64,000 nt of DNA from Lytechinus pictus (lineage: Eukaryota; Echinodermata; Echinoidea; Temnopleuroida; Toxopneustidae): the NCBI RefSeq assembly GCF_037042905.1, contig NC_087245.1, positions 26,536,501-26,600,500 on the forward strand, read 5' to 3'. Made by a program: the position numbers and the translations under genes. Shown one piece after another: positions 1 to 13,119 of this stretch. The notes beneath the pieces are model-generated. The model saw only the letters and a list, made by a program, of their open reading frames with translations, was not told where the DNA came from and made no database searches. The number at the start of each line of letters is the position of its first letter. The first letter of the stretch is position 1.

Positions 1-212
1 AGATGGCCGCCATGAAAAATCATTGAACTCATTTTCTTGAATTTTACATATGTGCCACTAAAATTTGTAGTATATGGGTATCTGGGTGCGTTAATAAAAA
101 AAATTGCTGGCTCCAAGGAATCTGACAATTGGTCGGCGGAAAAATGGCCGTCATCTTGAAATCCAAGCTGGCTGCCATAGAAATTTTGCAATTATTTAGT
201 TGAGTTTTATAT

Positions 213-1641
213 GATCTGCGGCATTGCACTTTGACATATAGAAGAAGTGTGGGGAGCTTATTTCAAATATTGCCGGCCCTCAGCGATCTAATCCCCTGAG
301 TCAGGGTTATACGGGTGTAATTACAACTGGCAGGCCAAAGATATTCATTCGAGCAAAGCCACCCTAAATTTTTAATTTTGATATTGCTGATTTTCAAAAA
401 TGAATATGATTGATAATCTTCTGATCTTACACTGATTCTAGGGAGGGTAACTTTACTGAACTTGCTTTTTTCAAATTGGGAAGAATATCACCACTTTGGA
501 ACTATTTTTATACTGGCGGAAGAAGTATTGCCATTTTACTGTCTCAAGCCATGAATTTGATCCTGTCAGGTGTAGTCTTCATAAATGCTGATTTATTTTT
601 AAAATGAGCTGCTCGAGGTACCCTTTTCTTAAGATGGCTGCCATGAAAACAAAATACATACATGTACATAATACCAATTTACAGTGTCACATGTAATGTA
701 TAGCTCAGGAAAGATATTTCATAATAGCCATCCTAGATTTCAAAGTGGCGGCCATTTTCAGCTGACCTGGTGGATCAATTAATGGGGCAGCAATATTCTA
801 AAACCAGCAGGCCAAAACCTGCCTGTACATGTATGTCTAAAATGCAGTGCCTCAAATTATTTAAAACTCAAGAAAATAATTTGGATTTTCATGACAGTCG
901 ATCCTCTCTAGATTTCAAGATGGTGGCCATTTTGCAGCCTATCTATTGGACAGACTACTGGGGGAAATTTCAATACCCCAAGTGTCAAATTTCAAAATAA
1001 TATCTACGTTATAATTATAATACCTGATTTTTTTAAATAATTTTGTTTTCATGGCAGCCATCTTGGATTTCAAGATGGCTGCCAGTTTGCAGCTGAGGTA
1101 TCACGGGCCTAAAACATTTCACATAGACTCGTGTGTTAAAGAGGCGCTCAAAAAAAGGATGAAATTCGAGAATTGAATGTTTACTACCAGTGGATAGGAT
1201 ACATGTCTGACATTCCATATCTGACCAGAAAAGGGTACCTCGAGTAGCTCATTTTTAAAATAAATCGGCATTTATAAGGACTACACCTGACACGATCAAA
1301 TTCATGACTTGAGACAGTAAAATGGCAATACTTCTTCCGCCAGTATAAAAATAGTTCCAAAGTGGTGATATATCATCCCAATTTGAAAAAAGGAAGTTCA
1401 GTAAAGTTACCCTCCCTAGAATCAGTGTAAGATTATCAATCATATTCATTCATTTTTGTCAATCAGCAATATCAAAATTAAAGATTTAAAATGGGTTTGC
1501 TCGAATGAATATCTTTGGCCTGCCAGTTGTAATTACGCCCGTATAACCCTGACTCAGGGGATCAGATCGCTGAGGGCCAGCAATATTTGAAATAAGCTCC
1601 CCACACTACTTCTATATGTCAAAGTGCAATGCCGCAGAACA
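213..1641. repeat. Long inverted repeat (arms ~410 bp, spacer ~600 bp)
   Basis: The left arm (~213-632) reappears reverse-complemented at ~1231-1641. Markers are 'TGACTCAGGG', 'TACTGGCGGAAGAAGTATTG' and 'GAGGTACC'. The arms differ by scattered substitutions and small indels. The spacer carries several copies of 'AAGATGGCNGCCAT'. It looks like a foldback element. Open frames inside (e.g. 1255-1449) are not coding. Confidence 0.75.
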
Positions 1642-2035
1642 TTGCAAAAGGTGAATACAGATTTAAGAAAAGAAGGATAGCACGAAAGAAGAAGAGTAGA
1701 GAAAAAGAACAGGAGAGCAAGGGAAAGAGGAGAAAAGGGCAAAAAATAGAAGAAATGAAAAAACACAATTGGTAGATGTTAGACTGCCATATAACAAATA
1801 AAATCATAAATTTTAGAAGAAAACAGATAGCTCTTAAAAAATGAAAGGCAAAGTAAAACTCTTCGTCAGTCTGTGGCATGAGAAAGAGAAATAAAAATAC
1901 AATTGGTTATAATTAATGAAGATCTTATAAGATGGATTAAATTTAAAAAAAAATATTGTTATGCCCAACTTTATAATTGATTAATTTTGTATAATCAACA
2001 ATATCCTAGCCAATTAAGTGTAAAATCTTGGATAG

Positions 2036-2103
2036 TGTCATCATTATTATTATTATTTTATTTATTTATTTATTTATTTATGTATTTTTTGTTGGGGGGG
2101 GGG
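2036..2103. repeat. ATT/TTTA microsatellite followed by a poly-G run
   Basis: (ATT)n followed by (TTTA)n and a run of nine or more G. Confidence 0.85.
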
Positions 2104-2164
2104 TTAGGTTTTACATTTTCCAATCGCTAAGACACCCTGTGCATCCAACCAATTGCTTTCAGAA

Positions 2165-2755
2165 CAAAGTCAATTAGTTATAAACGCCTAGTAAATCAAA
2201 TGGTTTTTGTAACATTCCTGGTAGACCAAATGGCTGGCTGTGGACCAAATGCCTACTTAGACCAATTAGTTACGGACCAAACGCCTAGTAGATCAAATGT
2301 TTTTTGTTACATTCTGGTAGACCAAATGCCTACTTAGACCAATTAGTAACGGACCAAATGCCTAGTAGACCAAATGGTTTTTGTAACATTCCTCGTAGAC
2401 CAAATGGTTGTGGACCAAATGAAATGACTACTTAGACCAAATGGTTGTAGACCAGACGCCTAGAAGACCAAATGATTGTGGACCAAACGCATAGTAGACC
2501 AAATAGTTTTTTTTGTATCAATGCCTAGTAGACCGAATGGTCGTGGACTAAACGCCTAGTAGACCAGTGGTTTTGTAACAACGTCTAGTAGACCAAATAC
2601 CTAATAGACCAAATGGTTGTGGACCAAACGCCTATTAGACCAAATGGTTTTGTAACAAATGCCTAGTAGACCAAATGGTTATGGACCAAACGGTCAGTAG
2701 ACCAAATGGTTTTGGACAAAATGGATAGTAAACCAAGTGGTTGTAGACCATGAAG
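2165..2755. repeat. Degenerate minisatellite, GACCAAATG type
   Basis: About twenty-five imperfect units built on 'TAGTAGACCAAATGG' and 'TGTGGACCAAACGCC', with 15-30 bp spacing, all in one orientation. Unit length and order vary. Confidence 0.85.
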
Positions 2756-2854
2756 TTGAGAGTCCTGCGCAGCCTGTCCAATATTATAATAGTTTACCAA
2801 CCGTGCAGATATACCTTTCTGCCTGGTTAAATTAACACAATTTCCCTCTGTAAC

Positions 2855-3285
2855 AGGGTGTATCTGCAGATAGACCCCGATTGCCTGATAAAATAAACAT
2901 ATTATCTGCCATCATTTAATCTGGCAAAAAGGTCTATGTGCAGATAGACCCTTTTGCCAGATTACAGCCAATTTTTATAGGGTCTATGTGCAGATAGACC
3001 CTTTTGCCAGATAAATATCACTGTCTTCGCTCCCGAGATTAATCTGGCAAAAGGGTCTATCTGCATTAAATTGGATCTTACAAGAAAAGTAAAGGGATTA
3101 AAATAATAAAAAGGGACTAAAAATAATTTTTCAAAGATAAACTAAGTGATAGAATAGAGTCCACCAGCTAAAATTAACTCTCAAGTATTCTACAAGTAAA
3201 TTAAATGCTCAAACTTCAAAGCTGATTTTCTCAGAAAGTTTTTCGAGGGCGAATGTGCAGATAGACCCTTTTGCCAGATTAGGGC
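2855..3285. repeat. Word-repeat cluster (GCAGATAGACCC / TTTTGCCAGATT)
   Basis: Copies lie at about 2858-2892, 2942-2964, 2984-3013, 3041-3066 (inverted) and 3255-3282. Positions 2919-2964 form a near-perfect hairpin from one inverted and one direct copy. Confidence 0.8.
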
Positions 3286-4265
3286 CGTGAAGTGACCAAC
3301 ACTTTGAAGGTCCAACCAGCATGCTGAACGATCGCTACAAATGTTCATGTATGGCTTTCTGAACCATGATTAATTTTAGACAAAAATAGTGCTACATGTA
3401 GAAGAAAATCTCTATACCGGTAATTACAAAAATACAGGCTTTGCATAACAGAGCACATGTAAGGTTTGATGTCTGACTCGAACACTTGACAGTTTTCTTC
3501 TTTGCATTAAGTTTTGCTTGAATAGTTTAACAAAACATTGAAATAAGTGCAGGTTTCACGAGCACACTACATGTATGCAAATGAGGAAGTTAATGATGCC
3601 ACATCCACACTCACTTTTTCCAAGGTTTTTAAAAATCCATCTAATTTTCAAATACATGTACTTTAGTCATAGTCATAGATTAAATACTTTTTCCCTCAAA
3701 AACGTAGTGTACACATACATAAGTACACAATGGGATGAGTTGGTAATTTTTTTTTACACTTTTCACATAAAGCCTTTCTTCATGTGCATTTGAGCAGATA
3801 CATGTAGTGGCTACATGTAGTCTACAAAGAGCCTGATTAAAGCTTTGGTATTAAGGGTCAATAATATGAATTATACTCGATTCTAGCATTCCAATCGAGT
3901 TTAACTTTATTCTTTCTCATACTTGAGAAGTGGTGTTACATTACAAAATAAATGTTCTATTTTTAACAGAAAATGCATCAAGATAAATTTACGAGTAAAA
4001 TGAATGAAAACAAAATAACCCATAGCACATTTTATATCCTCCACACAATAGCTACATGTACATGTAAATACATGCTACTGCTACATGTACGTTCATATTG
4101 TGTAATCTGGTAACGAATAAGATTTGATAAGACTTATATTCTAAAGATAGTTGATAATTAAATTTCAAAGTTTGATTTCATTGTCAGATTGAAACAGTAA
4201 ATACTTTATACTTCAGGTTTTTACAGTCTTAAATGGATAACAATATTATAATATACTGGAATGTT

Positions 4266-4645
4266 TTAGTGGAGCGTTGTTGCCTGGCAGTGGATTATAG
4301 TCTCTGGACTTTGAAACAGAGGGTCGTGGGTTCAAATCCCAGCCAACAAGAAATTTATCCATATTAAGCTGCATTCAACCCAGGAGAGGTAACTGGGAAT
4401 TAATTTCTTGAAATGTGTGTGTGCTATAAAGTAATTATGGCTGCCAAGCTAAAGCTGGGGTAATTATCCAATTCGTTTGGAAAAGCATCAAGATAGCCAA
4501 TCAAGGTAGCTGTGCTAAAGCCAGTAAACATTATCATGTTAAGCAGGGCCCCCTGGGAGGACAGATTTTGGAACTGAAGTGGCTACCCTTGGTAAAGTAT
4601 TACATTATTATTATTATATTTATTATTATTACTATTATCATTATA
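4266..4645 (+). mobile_element. tRNA-derived SINE, copy 1
   Basis: The tRNA-like head has an A-box-like and a B-box 'GGGTTCAAATCCC' sequence (near 4328-4340). A family body shared with the copies at 15.5, 47.9 and 51.7 kb follows, ending in an (ATT)n tail. The head is divergent, so it is an old copy. Confidence 0.75.
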
Positions 4646-5688
4646 AAAGAAGAAGTTAGAATCAATTCATTATGTGCTATATATACTGTTTATTAATATT
4701 ATCATTATTAATAATCAAGCAATGAAAAATTGTAAATGAAATTAGAATGTAGTATGTATTTTAGTATATAATGTGATCGTGTCAAACTCAAATCACAAGC
4801 CTCTATTCCTTGTGGTCCTAAAAACATACATACTTTATGTGTAGTCATAATGTAACCTTGGTATTCATGCCAATCACTCTACAGTGTATTACTTTGAGAT
4901 TTTCAAACAAAAATTTAACTTGAACTGCAATTCACATAACTGAACATTTACCAAAAGTTAAACTATAATATTTACATTCTTAAAATACTTATGGGGAAAA
5001 AGTGCGCTTCATTTCGAAAAAGTAAGAAAAGTGCATATTACATGTAAATGCAATTAAAATTATGTGGCTCCAGCTTTTTGACCGCAAACCCACATGTAAT
5101 ATGTGGTAAAACTGGTAATGATTTTATAAATGAGTATAAAATACTATTTCTGTACACTGACATGCCTACACATATCTTTAATATTTCATCATTTTTAGTT
5201 ACATGTATACTAGAGCCTACATGTACATAGTTGCACTAGTCTGAGTAGTCTCTGTTTAATGTAAATGTACATCTCACAGTCCGATTTCCAATAATGTGTA
5301 TAAACAGAGCTTGAATAGCCTTGATTGTGTTCACTACATGTACTTGTATTATAATGGCAATTTAATTGGCTCAGAGATGGCGAGATATGTTACCATGGTA
5401 ACTGTACACCTGTTGATGTGTGCTGTATATTGATGGCTTCAATCAATAAAGATATTAACTACTGTACCAGTACTGAATTTATTCCCATCTACATGAAGGC
5501 TCTTGGCGAGGGATCATCCGGTTTCAGTAGGCAATGGCATTGAAGAGCTGTTTATTAAAGGAGGCTTTTATCTATTTAAAATTAATGTGCCTTAATTAAC
5601 ATTTGATAAATGAAGGGGAAAAAAAAGCATTCATGCAAAGAAATAGTGAGTGGGGCAGTGACATCATTATTTTCATCACCTGCAAACA

Positions 5689-8600
5689 TGCACATGGTCA
5701 TTTTCAAATGTGTGTGACACGACAATTGGAGAGAGTTAAGGGCTCATATCTTTAAACTTAAAGGTTATGAATCAATCATGACTACCCTATTATGTACAAT
5801 GCAGGACTGGCATGGGCCACTACCAGTTTGATTTGAATGCTACAATTTGTTTAGTAGATATGATTGAAAAATGATGCGTGAGTGACACGACAAATTTTGG
5901 ACATGGGTTTCTGACCATTATCACTTATGATTGGATTCGTGCCCAAGTAGCGGTCCAGGAGTACTGTGAGTACCCATACATGTACGTAAATAGTGTACCT
6001 ATCTAGCACATATAGTCAGAATCAATCAAACCTTCTCTATTGAAAATGGTGCCCTCCTATATACCGTAAGTGACACGACATCCAAAACGTGAGTGACACG
6101 ACAAGTGCAAAAATACAACATTTATCTCAACAATGAAAGTATTTTTTGCATGATTTACAAGAGTTTAATCCCATCAACCAAAAAACAAGCTTAATTACAT
6201 AACACCTGCCTTTTCAAAGTTGATAATGTGTCATCCTAATGATTTATTCTTGGTTTATGGTCATATTTGCCCATCAACTCACATTCCCTATACCATACCG
6301 CATTATTGTCACACTCGGGCTTCTACCACTCTCCTCTTTGGAGGAGGAGGCACTTGAAGGAGGTGTTATGTGGTCTTGGCATTGACATCAACTCAAACAT
6401 TCTTTTTGTGGCCTGATTTCATTCAAAACTTTAACTCTTTATCTGTATTTGACAGTTTACGGGTTTACAATTCAGCATCCACAAATGATGGAATATTTTT
6501 TCCTTGTAAGAAAGGTATTCTCAATAGTCACTCGCACCATCTGGCATGGTTTGGTAGCCAATGATGTCATTTATGACTCCTTTTTCTTGAAATATTGGAT
6601 TACAATATTATCCTCCTTAAATATTTTAGGCCTTGTCCAAATAGGACTTGGCAGCTTCACTGTCTTTTTTTTGTACACTGTACCAAACCACAGTTACTTG
6701 GCTGCACACTTCAGATAGATAAATCCGTGAGAAACTTTAATAGGGATCAAGTTCAACTCATTAAGCATTGGTTTTCTCCTGAACACTGCTTGTATGTGGA
6801 CCCCTCCAAAGGCACTGTAGGCCTACCAAAATTCAGAGTTATGATTTTTTAGCAGGAATCTTGCAAGCTGTTTTTCATTGCTAATTATCATATCTGATAA
6901 TAAACCAAACCACGAGTAATACATGGAAAGCCACGAGGTGAAAGACGCATAGTTAGTACCTGATTCTTGCAAAAAGCCACAGCACAGTCTGTTTAGTATT
7001 ACCTACATGTACAACTTCATATCATTAGCCTTTCCTTTGATGAGCCCTCGGATGTTACACTGAAATTCAATTCAGCATCCCCAACCATCAAATACTCCCC
7101 CTATACCTCTATAGCTTTTTCCCACGAGGTCCAGCTCAGTTCTAACCAGGGTACCCCCCAAGAAAAATTGATCTACATGAAAACAAGGCAACTCACCAAA
7201 GTTGCTTAAATGCAAATTTTCGGTCTTGGTTGGGACTTGTTGGTACCTACCTAATTTACTCTATCAATTTTTGTGTGTAATGCAAATCTGCTCTGAACCC
7301 ACATTGGCCCGCTCACGGTAGTTTGCTGTGTAGACCCTAGTTCATCACTAGGGGTATGAATGGTGGCCGAACAAAGAATGATTTTGAACCAGGCATGTAG
7401 CTACTTCAAGCAATATCCAGAATGCTCTTTAAATCTCAGTGTATTCTCACCTGAGATGTTCTTGCAAAAAAATTGTTTATTTCATGTCCTCGAACACATG
7501 CTTTGTGGCAAAAAAGGTTAATTTCAATTAATCAGAAGGAAAGAGGTTTTTCTGATTTTGAAAGAATGTTTGGTGTTCACAGAGATTTCTTCATACTCTT
7601 TTCTACCATAAGAATATTTTATCTATTTCTGCAAATTTCAAAATAAGATCCCTGACCTTGTTACAAGTAGCTTTAAACCTTTCTTAATTAGTAAGACAAA
7701 GAAATAACATTCCTAAAAAGATAGGTGAATGTTCTGCTCATTTCTGTAAATGGAGACAGAGAATGTTTAAGTCATACCTGACTAACTTGAACCATCGCCA
7801 AATCTTTATGCACTATAAATATGTTCATTACTATGTATAGTGGTTTTCTCTTGATATATTCATAATTTTGTGTTGATTAATTATGTTATATTCTTTTATC
7901 TCAGTACATCATTAAAATATGAATTAGGATCCGAGTCTTCACACGAATGGAAAGTTGTCAAGATTTTTGAAACTGAGGAAACCATGGAGAGGAAAGAAAA
8001 TAGATGAACTCAACGTCAAATTCAATATTTCCATTGATAGGGGTGAAGTTGGGAAAATGGAAAAAATATTAGCCTTTCATAGGCCTAAATGATGTCAGGA
8101 ACAACATTTTGACTCCATCCCTGAATTTATCTTGTAAAATGCTTTAAAAATTATTCGATGTCCTTTTTTATACACAATATGAGACCGTGAGTGACACGAC
8201 ATTTCATGAGTGACACGACATTGTGAGTGACACGACACAACTTTAACAGTTAATTATAGCTTAACCTTAACACTTTGGACCAAGTTACTTTATATACAAT
8301 AAGGTATGGGAAAACTGTATTTGCTCCTGTACTGGGATAAATTAATTTTCAGAATACACATAACTAGAAAACTTTTTGTCTTTTAAACGTGAGTGACACG
8401 ACATCCAGTTTTGAAAACTTTAAAGATCTACTTTTTTCAGAAAAAACACTTCAGATAATTTTGTTTCTTATTTAGGAGTTAGATACAATACAGAACTTGT
8501 ATCTTACCAACAAATACGCTTCTAATACAAATTTTATATTGTGATAGGCAATATGTGAATTTTAATGCAAAAATCAGCATTTTGTAACATTAAATTTCCC

Positions 8601-8767
8601 TTGCACTAAATTCACTGTATTTCCAGACAAAATTAATAATTTTATGTAACTGAAATGAAAAAACATACTTTGAGATGTCTAGTTTCAAAAACCATTGAAG
8701 CCTACTGATTTTGAGCAAGTTTTAATTTTCACCCCCATGTCCACTTATGTTTGAAAATGACCACATG
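5689..8767. repeat. Region with eight direct copies of GTGAGTGACACGACA
   Basis: Copies lie at 5710-5724 (one mismatch), 5878-5892, 6066-6080 (one mismatch), 6089-6103, 8187-8201, 8206-8220, 8223-8237 and 8389-8403. A 14-base inverted match (TGGTCATTTTCAAA) sits near both ends, at ~5695 and ~8750. The middle (6.3-7.9 kb) has no recognisable gene. Overlapping short frames at 6370-6852 give no familiar protein. Confidence 0.7.
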
Positions 8768-9082
8768 TATGTGCCAGCAATGGCATAATGACCCCCAAAA
8801 TTTTAAGGGAATCAGACACAGTGTATTGGGCAAATTTTTTTACTTTTTTAATATCAAACTTTAATCATGTGATAGATTTTGACAAATATTCAAAAAACAG
8901 TACAATATTTCACGCACCCTTTTTTCCTTTCCTTTTCCTTCATTTTCTCTTTTTCGGGCCCTTTGTCATTGTTTTATTTATTTATTTATTTTTTTTTTGG
9001 GGGGGGGGGGTTGTGGCTCCCCAAGCCCCCATCTTTATGACATATTATGTACATACATGTACATAAACAGTTAAATGTGAAA

Positions 9083-9222
9083 TAAAGTTAAACTTTAAAA
9101 TATAACCTCACTTTACATCTGATTTTGCTGAAATTTCAGCATTACACTTGTTTCATTTGGCTTTTGTAAAATTTCAAATCAACTTTTTCTTCAGGGAGAC
9201 TTGCCCTTTAAGAAATATTTAG
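9083..9222. mobile_element. Half copy of a foldback MITE
   Basis: It carries the family arm also seen at 17.9-18.4 kb: 'ACATCTGATTTTGCTGAAA...' running to 'AAATCAACTTTTTCTTCAGG' and '..GACTTGCCCTTTA'. Confidence 0.55.
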
Positions 9223-9359
9223 ATTCTGAAAGGCTTATCGACCAGTCTGCCTGGTCCAAATATGATTTGTTCAATTGAAATGAGTTTTTTTTTTCAACAA
9301 TCCCCTCTTATCAATTCATTGATTGTATTCAACAATTACACAACTGGGTAGCACATTAC

Positions 9360-9668
9360 ATTTACAGATTTCTCAAGATCATCTTAAACCACTCTTGTAC
9401 TCACTACACTTAGCTTCCTTTGAAGCAGAGAATAACGTTCAAATTTACTCTTATTGACTACAAGAGTACATACAAAACACTGTTTGACTCTGTACCTACT
9501 ACATCTAGAGCACCGTACAGCAGATAGACCGGGGACCCTCTCTGTCTCACATTTTCAATAACTTTTCAATTTACTGTATGTCTGCTTCAAAAAATACTGG
9601 AACAATTTGCCACTTAAAATAAGACAATCTGACTTCATTGCTAATGATATGCCAGGAAACCATTGAAA
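9360..9668 (+). pseudogene. Decayed LINE reverse-transcriptase C-terminus
   Basis: From 9414 the frame reads 'LPLKQRITFKFTLIDYKST', the classic end of CR1/L2-type LINE RT ('HWLPL..RI.FK...L.YK'). The Trp codon before LP is now TAG. Further on, in another frame, 'KKYWNNLPLKIRQSDF' matches the 'WN.LP..IR' motif. Stops and frameshifts show it is dead. Confidence 0.7.
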
Positions 9669-11512
9669 CCCATCTCTCATAGGCCTATAGTTTGTAGTTT
9701 TACTTTTATTTTTTATTTTTTTTTTATTTTTACATAGTTACACACAATTTAATTCATTACAAGTGCTTTGGGCTTAATGAGAAAAGAGTAAATACGTTTA
9801 CAAGTAATGATAATAATGATGAGCGAATCAGAGCGATCAGTGTTGCGCAAGGGTAGATTGTGTGGCAGGTTGGATGGGGGACGGGGGAGGGATGTCTCAA
9901 TCTGCACCATGTGTGTATCAAGTCATTCTTCAACTGCCATAATAATACTTTTATTACAGGAATTAACAGGAAGACAGTAAAAATGTAAAAACATGTATAT
10001 GTACATGTATGTTAAGGAAAACTCTGAATTTTTATTCATTAAAATCAAAATAATCACCAAATGATATGAACTGAAACGATATTGACCTAGATCTACTGTT
10101 ATACAGAGAGAAAAATGTCAAATGTAGATCAATGTGGATCAATTCAGAATATTGGTGATTCATTGCAGCACTGGGACTCATGCCATGGTCACCACAAACT
10201 AAAGTGTGAATCTAAACTAAACTCTGCCTGAAGTCAAGACAGAGTCCATGGTACTAATACAGAAATTTGCTGGCTTGTACATTTTTTAACCTATCCAACT
10301 GAAGTTAAGTCAAGATGTGCACATAATAATAAAATCCGATTGACAGTATAAAAACAACAGTCTAATGTTGACCAGGTAATTATTTTATTCATATTTACTT
10401 CTTTTTGTCGCCTGTCCTGTTTTTTCCTCTTCTCATAAAGTTAATTGTAAAAATGAAAATGGCTATCATGATCACATTCGTGATTTTAACTTACATATAA
10501 ATTTTTGACTTTAAGAGTATACTCTACTGTCTGTAAACGTTAGTACGTTTCTTCTTCTTTTGTAAAGTATGGCAGTGAGTCCAAACTTTGCATGTGTCCA
10601 TACTAAACTGACGGTCATTATCTAAAAAACTAGCCAATATCCTTAACATCTGACATTATCAACATGAAAATCAACCTGAAATTATCCTTTGGTGAAAGTT
10701 TCTTTAGGATGAGTTCAGTATTCATGAAAATATTGACAAAAAAATTGGCAAATCTGTCACCGTTAGCGCCCGTTCCAAAGAAATCTGACGTTTTAACAAG
10801 CATCACGATAACGTCATTTTGCAAGCAGATATCATTTAAAAATGTGAGTTAAATGTGGTACCGTACTGACCAATTTTATACAGCATTTTGCCGTCAATCT
10901 GATATAAATAGATATAGATCTATAGACCTTTTGAGCTTGAGTTTTTGTTTAAATCTCCACAAAACTTTGGTCGTGAAAGCAAAGTTAGGTCACGTTTTTC
11001 AGAACAGATTTCCAGCACAGCGCGCATTCATCGATCGGAATAGAAATTTGAGATCGGAATACCGGCGAAACCCATTGACCTACTTCCCACTTCGTCAATA
11101 ATTCTATAGGGTCTAGTTTACAATCTTGCCGTCAATTTGATAGCTATTGGACTCTATTCAAATTTGCATTAAAATGTGAATTTTTTCAAACAAATTTTAG
11201 CCTGATGAATATTTTTCTAAAGTAAATGTCCATGAAGTTTGGACACCCCGTCATACAGACTGCCATTGCCTTGCCCTTGGCATTATCGTACTCTCTAATT
11301 ACAGACTACAGTCTCTGAGTCTCATTCTTGATCTAGTAGTACTAGTAGTACATGTAAAAAAAAATGTAAGTAAAGTAGCAAAAGTAGTAGCATATTAGTA
11401 TTAATTAAATATTATATCAATCATAATTCATACTGCCCCTCCCCCTTCTGAGCCTGGGCTGGAACATGTAGCCCATCACACTCACAGTGTATCTTTAGCT
11501 TTAAGAACTTAC

Positions 11513-11532
11513 CCAGAATCTACGTGAGACAT
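11513..11532 (-). CDS. Candidate first coding exon (MSHVDSG...) of a minus-strand gene
   Basis: On the minus strand an ATG at 11532-11530 starts 'MSHVDSG' and runs into a perfect donor GG|GTAAGT. The upstream side (11590-12000 on the plus strand) is GC-richer than the surroundings and contains CpG-rich words, as expected of a promoter. I could not identify a following exon between 1 and 11.5 kb. Confidence 0.25.
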
Positions 11533-11589
11533 CTTCCTTTATTATGATCACACGAACAGTCTTCAATTTAATTAGCAATCAGCTGCAAG

Positions 11590-12010
11590 TTCAGCATCCG
11601 GACGTAGTTGAGCGCAGCAGCAGGCCCGTTTCACCCCGGCAGGTACCGGTACCGGGCCGGTGGATCTTCGACAGCCAGCACCGACAGGAGTCGAAGACGA
11701 AGCTAAATAATTCTGATCAAATTCCGATTAATCCAGAGATCCTTCTCCTTGTTGCACTGGGGACGAAGTGACGCGTTTTAAGTTTAACATCAACCGGCTT
11801 TCCTGATATTCGACTCGAAATTATATTGCTGTTAATATTTCATTATCATGCGAATAACAAAACCAGAGCCGTAAAGCACACATCAATCAATTAATTTCAT
11901 GGTCCCCACACAACGCATTGTACATACACACAATGCGATGCACACAGTCCGCGGTACACGTACACGCCGTCGTTATGGCAATCGGCGTGTGTTTGGGATT
12001 CAGGCAAAAG
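11590..12010 (-). promoter_or_regulatory. GC-richer island, possible promoter
   Basis: This stretch has CpG-rich segments (e.g. around 11600-11700 and 11940-11995) in an AT-rich neighbourhood and lies just upstream of the candidate minus-strand first exon. No TATA box or start-site motif can be fixed by eye. Confidence 0.2.
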
Positions 12011-12599
12011 GTCATCATTATTTACGTATGGTGTCCGGTAGAATCTTGAGGTAAAAAAATCGAATCAAGGGCCTTTTCATCCAAACTAAGCACATCCGGG
12101 GGGGGGGGGGGCTTGTCTGCGGGACATGATGAGAAAGAATTATACATAGAAAAAATAAATAACTGGATAAAAGAGTATATCTAGAATGAAATAAACCAAC
12201 ACAAGAGACTGCATCATCTAGGACGATCTCTATTAGATGATTGCTCTTGCACTATCTAGAACATGATAAAAAAAAAAAAGGGGGGGGGGGAGGGCCCACA
12301 TTTTTTCGGCACTTCCATTATAACATACTGTTGCAGAATGAGCAAATAAAAGACTTGAAATTAATTTTTTTTAATGAATATGGAGCACAATTTAAAAAAA
12401 ATCTATGAGTAGTAAAGTAAGCACCCCCCAAAAAAAATCGTATTATCGAAAGAAGATTCTATTATAAACTTTGTAGCCAATTAATTGGTATCATTTATCT
12501 TATTTCTGTACAAAAAGTAGAATATGCCTGTATAGCAGGAAAAGGAAATTGCTCGCAAAATCTTCCTTGGATAATGCAAACTATGTAAACTGCCCCCAT

Positions 12600-12765
12600 C
12601 TCCCCCTCTCTCTCTCTTTTCTCCCACCCCCCCCCCTTTCTTTCCCTCACTCTCTCTTTCTCTCTCTCTCTCTCTTGTACACACAGGCGGAAACAGGGAC
12701 CTGGGAACGATTTTTTTCAGTGGGGGTGCTGAAATCTCTCCTCAAAAGTGGGGGGGGGGGGAGGA
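12600..12765. repeat. CT-rich tract and poly-G run
   Basis: A pyrimidine tract with (CT)n and poly-C (12596-12676) is followed by a 'CGGAAACAGGGACC'-type degraded MITE with poly-G around 12750-12762. Short CA repeats follow (12791-12830). Confidence 0.8.
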
Positions 12766-13119
12766 GGGGACCCAATTGAATTTTCCATACTTACACACAC
12801 ACACACCTCTAAGGGCACCACACACACACACCACTACATGAACGATATTACATTCCGCGTGTTGGGCATAGATGAGATAAAAGAGGCAAAGTGGTAATGC
12901 ATTGTACTTAGTTCCAACAGAGTTTATTTTGAAGTCCAAATTTTCGACGTTAAACACACGTCTTCTTCAGGGATACAATAAAGCTCACAGCTATTGTATC
13001 CCTGAAGAAGAAGAAGAAGACAACTTTAAACCTGAGTCTAACCTAAACCCGACTTCCGAATACGGACCACAGTGTTTAATAGGCTGATATGTAGCTTTAA
13101 ATACCAAGTTTTGAATTAT

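Noticed and set aside
4272-4345. tRNA-like sequence with B-box at 4328
   Set aside because: Part of a SINE shared with three other copies. The fold is too degraded for a functional tRNA.
6370-6852. Three overlapping frames in two phases, possible decayed transposon gene
   Set aside because: No recognisable protein motif in any frame, so I could not support a call.
5710-8403. Regularly repeated 15-mer, CRISPR-like at first sight
   Set aside because: Spacing is irregular (2 to >2000 bp), the genome is eukaryotic, and no cas genes are present.
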